Assembly: GCF_022815905.2 (NCBI RefSeq) | Contig: NZ_CP119327.1 | Span: 806,001-870,000 of the forward strand | DNA: 64,000 nucleotides | Direction of reading: 5' to 3' | Source of the DNA: Staphylococcus sp. NRL 16/872 | GTDB lineage: Bacteria > Bacillota > Bacilli > Staphylococcales > Staphylococcaceae | In this document: positions 61,855-64,000 of the stretch, one piece after another | How the letters are laid out: every line of letters begins with the position of its first letter | Numbering within the stretch: the first letter of the stretch is position 1 | The notes under the pieces: model-generated | Databases searched by the model: none | What the model saw: only the letters and a program-made list of their open reading frames with translations | Told to the model about the DNA's origin: nothing | Translations under genes and position numbers: made by a program

Positions 61855-63041
61855 TATTCTTTGTTAGACATGGTTTGACGTTGATGATAATGGATAGAAA
61901 GTATGATACCTATGCCTACCATTAAACTCCATAACGAACTACCACCGTAACTTATAAATGGAAGTGGAATACCTGTAATTGGTAAAAGTTGAATCGTCAT
62001 GCCTATATTTTGCAAGATGTGGAAAACTAATAAAGATATATAGCCAACAATAAATATTTTACTAAATGGAGATTCTACTCTAGTAGCAAGTCTTATAAGA
62101 TGAAAGATAAGAGCTAAGAATATGAGTAATAATACAACTGCTCCCATGAATCCCATTTCTTCACCTACAACCGAGAAAATAAAGTCGGTATGATTTTCTG
62201 GTATATAAACTTCTCCGTGGTTATACCCTTTACCAAATAATTGCCCAGAACCAATCGCTTTTAATGATTCTGTTAAGTGATAACCATCTCCATTACTGTA
62301 TGAATAGGGATCTAACCAAGAATTGATACGTCCCATTTGATACATTTTAACGCCAAGTAAACTTTCAATTAACGTAGGCTTATAAATAATAGCTAAAATA
62401 ATACTTCCACCGAGTACAATTGCAGCAATAAGTATGGGTGCAAGCAAGCGCCAAGTAATACCACTTACTAACATAACACCTAGGATAATGGCACAGATGA
62501 CTAATGTCGTACCTAAGTCATTTTGTAATAGGATTAATGCCATTGGTAAGATAGAGATACCAATAATTTTGAAAAACAACATTAAATCTGTTTGAAATGA
62601 CTTATTAAAAGTAAAACGGTTATGATTTGCTACAGTTTTAGCAAGCGCAAGTATTAATATCACTTTCATAAACTCAGATGGTTGAATACTTACAGGACCA
62701 AATGAATACCAACTTTTAGCACCATTAATAATTGGCGTAAAGGAGGTTTCAGGTAGGATTAATAAACCTACAAGTAAAATACATAAAAAGATATATAATA
62801 TGTATGTGTTGTGTTTAATCTTTTTAGGTGAAAACAACATAATTACTAAAGCGAGTATAGCACCTAACATATAGTATATAACTTGTCGAATACTAAAATT
62901 GGCACTATATTGGCCGCCACCCATAGCTGAACTAATAGTTATAACGCTTATAATTGCTAAGATCGTCAATAATGCTATGAGTATCCAGTCGATTTTTCGT
63001 AGCCAATGTTTTGAAGGCTGTTGACGGGATGAATATTTCAT
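61854..63041 (-). CDS. rodA: SEDS-family peptidoglycan glycosyltransferase RodA
   Basis: Polymerises lipid II into glycan strands with a partner class B PBP. The 395-aa protein has ten hydrophobic segments and the SEDS motifs SIQPSEFMK (about 120), LLQNDLGTTLV with the catalytic-type Asp (about 176), PENHTDFIFSVVGEEMGF (about 280) and PLPFISYGGSS near the end. SEDS proteins of the FtsW kind differ in some of these; position beside ddl and the Q/PSE motif fit RodA. Start at 63041 after AAGGAG. Confidence 0.93.
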   Translation of the reverse strand: MKYSSRQQPSKHWLRKIDWILIALLTILAIISVITISSAMGGGQYSANFSIRQVIYYMLGAILALVIMLFSPKKIKHNTYILYIFLCILLVGLLILPETSFTPIINGAKSWYSFGPVSIQPSEFMKVILILALAKTVANHNRFTFNKSFQTDLMLFFKIIGISILPMALILLQNDLGTTLVICAIILGVMLVSGITWRLLAPILIAAIVLGGSIILAIIYKPTLIESLLGVKMYQMGRINSWLDPYSYSNGDGYHLTESLKAIGSGQLFGKGYNHGEVYIPENHTDFIFSVVGEEMGFMGAVVLLLIFLALIFHLIRLATRVESPFSKIFIVGYISLLVFHILQNIGMTIQLLPITGIPLPFISYGGSSLWSLMVGIGIILSIHYHQRQTMSNKE

Positions 63042-63221
63042 ATAAAACTCCTTAAAAACTGTAATATCACGATTATTAATATATATCGATTTTACATGAC
63101 TTTATGTGAATTTGCTAGAGAATAACTAGGGTCAGCGAATTTAAACAACTTATAAGTAATGTTTAACTTATAAGATTAATCCAAAAAAGTGGCCAATGTT
63201 TACTTGTTGATAAATGCAAAA

Positions 63222-63235
63222 ACAGTACATACTGT
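63222..63235. promoter_or_regulatory. palindrome ACAGTA-CA-TACTGT, possible operator
   Basis: Perfect 6-base arms with a 2-base spacer, midway between divergent rodA and ddl. Shape suggests a dimeric repressor site; the regulator is unknown. Confidence 0.35.
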
Positions 63236-63318
63236 GATAATATTGATTTTTAGAAAGAACAAAAAGAATTACATAAAAATAATAAATGTTTAATCTACAA
63301 CTTAAAATCAGTGATTAA

Positions 63319-63334
63319 TCATATTATAATATGA
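63319..63334. promoter_or_regulatory. palindrome TCATATTATAATATGA containing a -10-like TATAAT
   Basis: A 16-base perfect palindrome with TATAAT at 63325-63330, about 140 bases before ddl; it could be the ddl -10 region or an operator over it. Confidence 0.4.
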
Positions 63335-63411
63335 TGAAAGAGACTAAGGCATTAACAATTTATAAATTAAGAAACTTTAAATTTTTGAGAAATTAAATTT
63401 CTTAAGAATAA

Positions 63412-64000
<589 letters not shown>

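Overview
The window is a stretch of a low-GC Firmicutes chromosome, almost certainly a Staphylococcus and more likely a coagulase-negative species than S. aureus. Reasons: AT-rich codon use, strong AGGAGG-type ribosome sites, staphylococcal-type proteins (CzrA/CzrB, CsoR with C41/H66/C70, type II pantothenate kinase CoaW, SceD, PtpB/YwlE, MurZ plus MurA), and a gene order that follows the conserved glmS - czr - deo - luxS - coaW - rpoE - pyrG - fbaA - murZ - rho - prfA - glyA - upp - atp - murA - fabZ - sceD - thi - yidC - cls - csoR - rodA - ddl backbone. The species is an inference; no rRNA or species marker is present. No tRNA, rRNA, CRISPR array or prophage was seen.

Layout. 0-5.9 kb: glmS, an ABC ATPase, a HAD hydrolase, a membrane protein and a metallophosphoesterase. 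5.9-7.3 kb: the czrA-czrB zinc-resistance operon with a visible operator. 7.3-12.4 kb: an NAD(P)-binding protein, manA, a small membrane protein, a double-EVE protein with a decayed McrB-like ATPase domain, a DCC protein, and dps under two PerR boxes. 12.4-16.9 kb: nucleoside salvage (deoD diverging from deoC-pdp-deoB and a coupled DoxX-like gene). 16.9-17.4 kb: a non-coding block with a ~140-nt imperfect hairpin and degenerate ~85-bp tandem repeats. 17.4-22.5 kb: luxS, an amidohydrolase/ATP-grasp pair, coaW and a two-domain acetyltransferase. 22.5-38.9 kb: information processing and central metabolism (rpoE, pyrG with a CTP-type attenuator, a DUF2529 protein, fbaA, murZ, a QsrR-like repressor, an aldehyde dehydrogenase, rho, rpmE2, tdk-prfA-prmC, tsaC-type gene, ptpB, ywlG family, glyA, upp). 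39-47.1 kb: mnaA and the complete atpIBEFHAGDC operon.

47.1-58.6 kb holds two 1,489-bp copies of one ISL3-family insertion sequence, each with perfect 8-bp target duplications and each inserted at an intrinsic terminator (atpC and yidC). Between them lie a DUF1146 gene, murA, fabZ, a YwpF-like gene, a second-type ssb, sceD with a WalR box, and the TPP-riboswitch-controlled tenA-thiD-thiM-thiE operon followed by yidC. 58.6-64 kb: an HD hydrolase, cardiolipin synthase, csoR-csoZ-like copper genes, an overlooked 45-codon ORF, rodA, and the 5' part of ddl, cut by the window end.

Most of the window is housekeeping. The parts worth a second look are the EVE-EVE-pseudo-McrB protein, the structured repeat block at 16.9-17.3 kb, the terminator-targeting IS copies with a covarying end hairpin, and the amidohydrolase/ATP-grasp pair.
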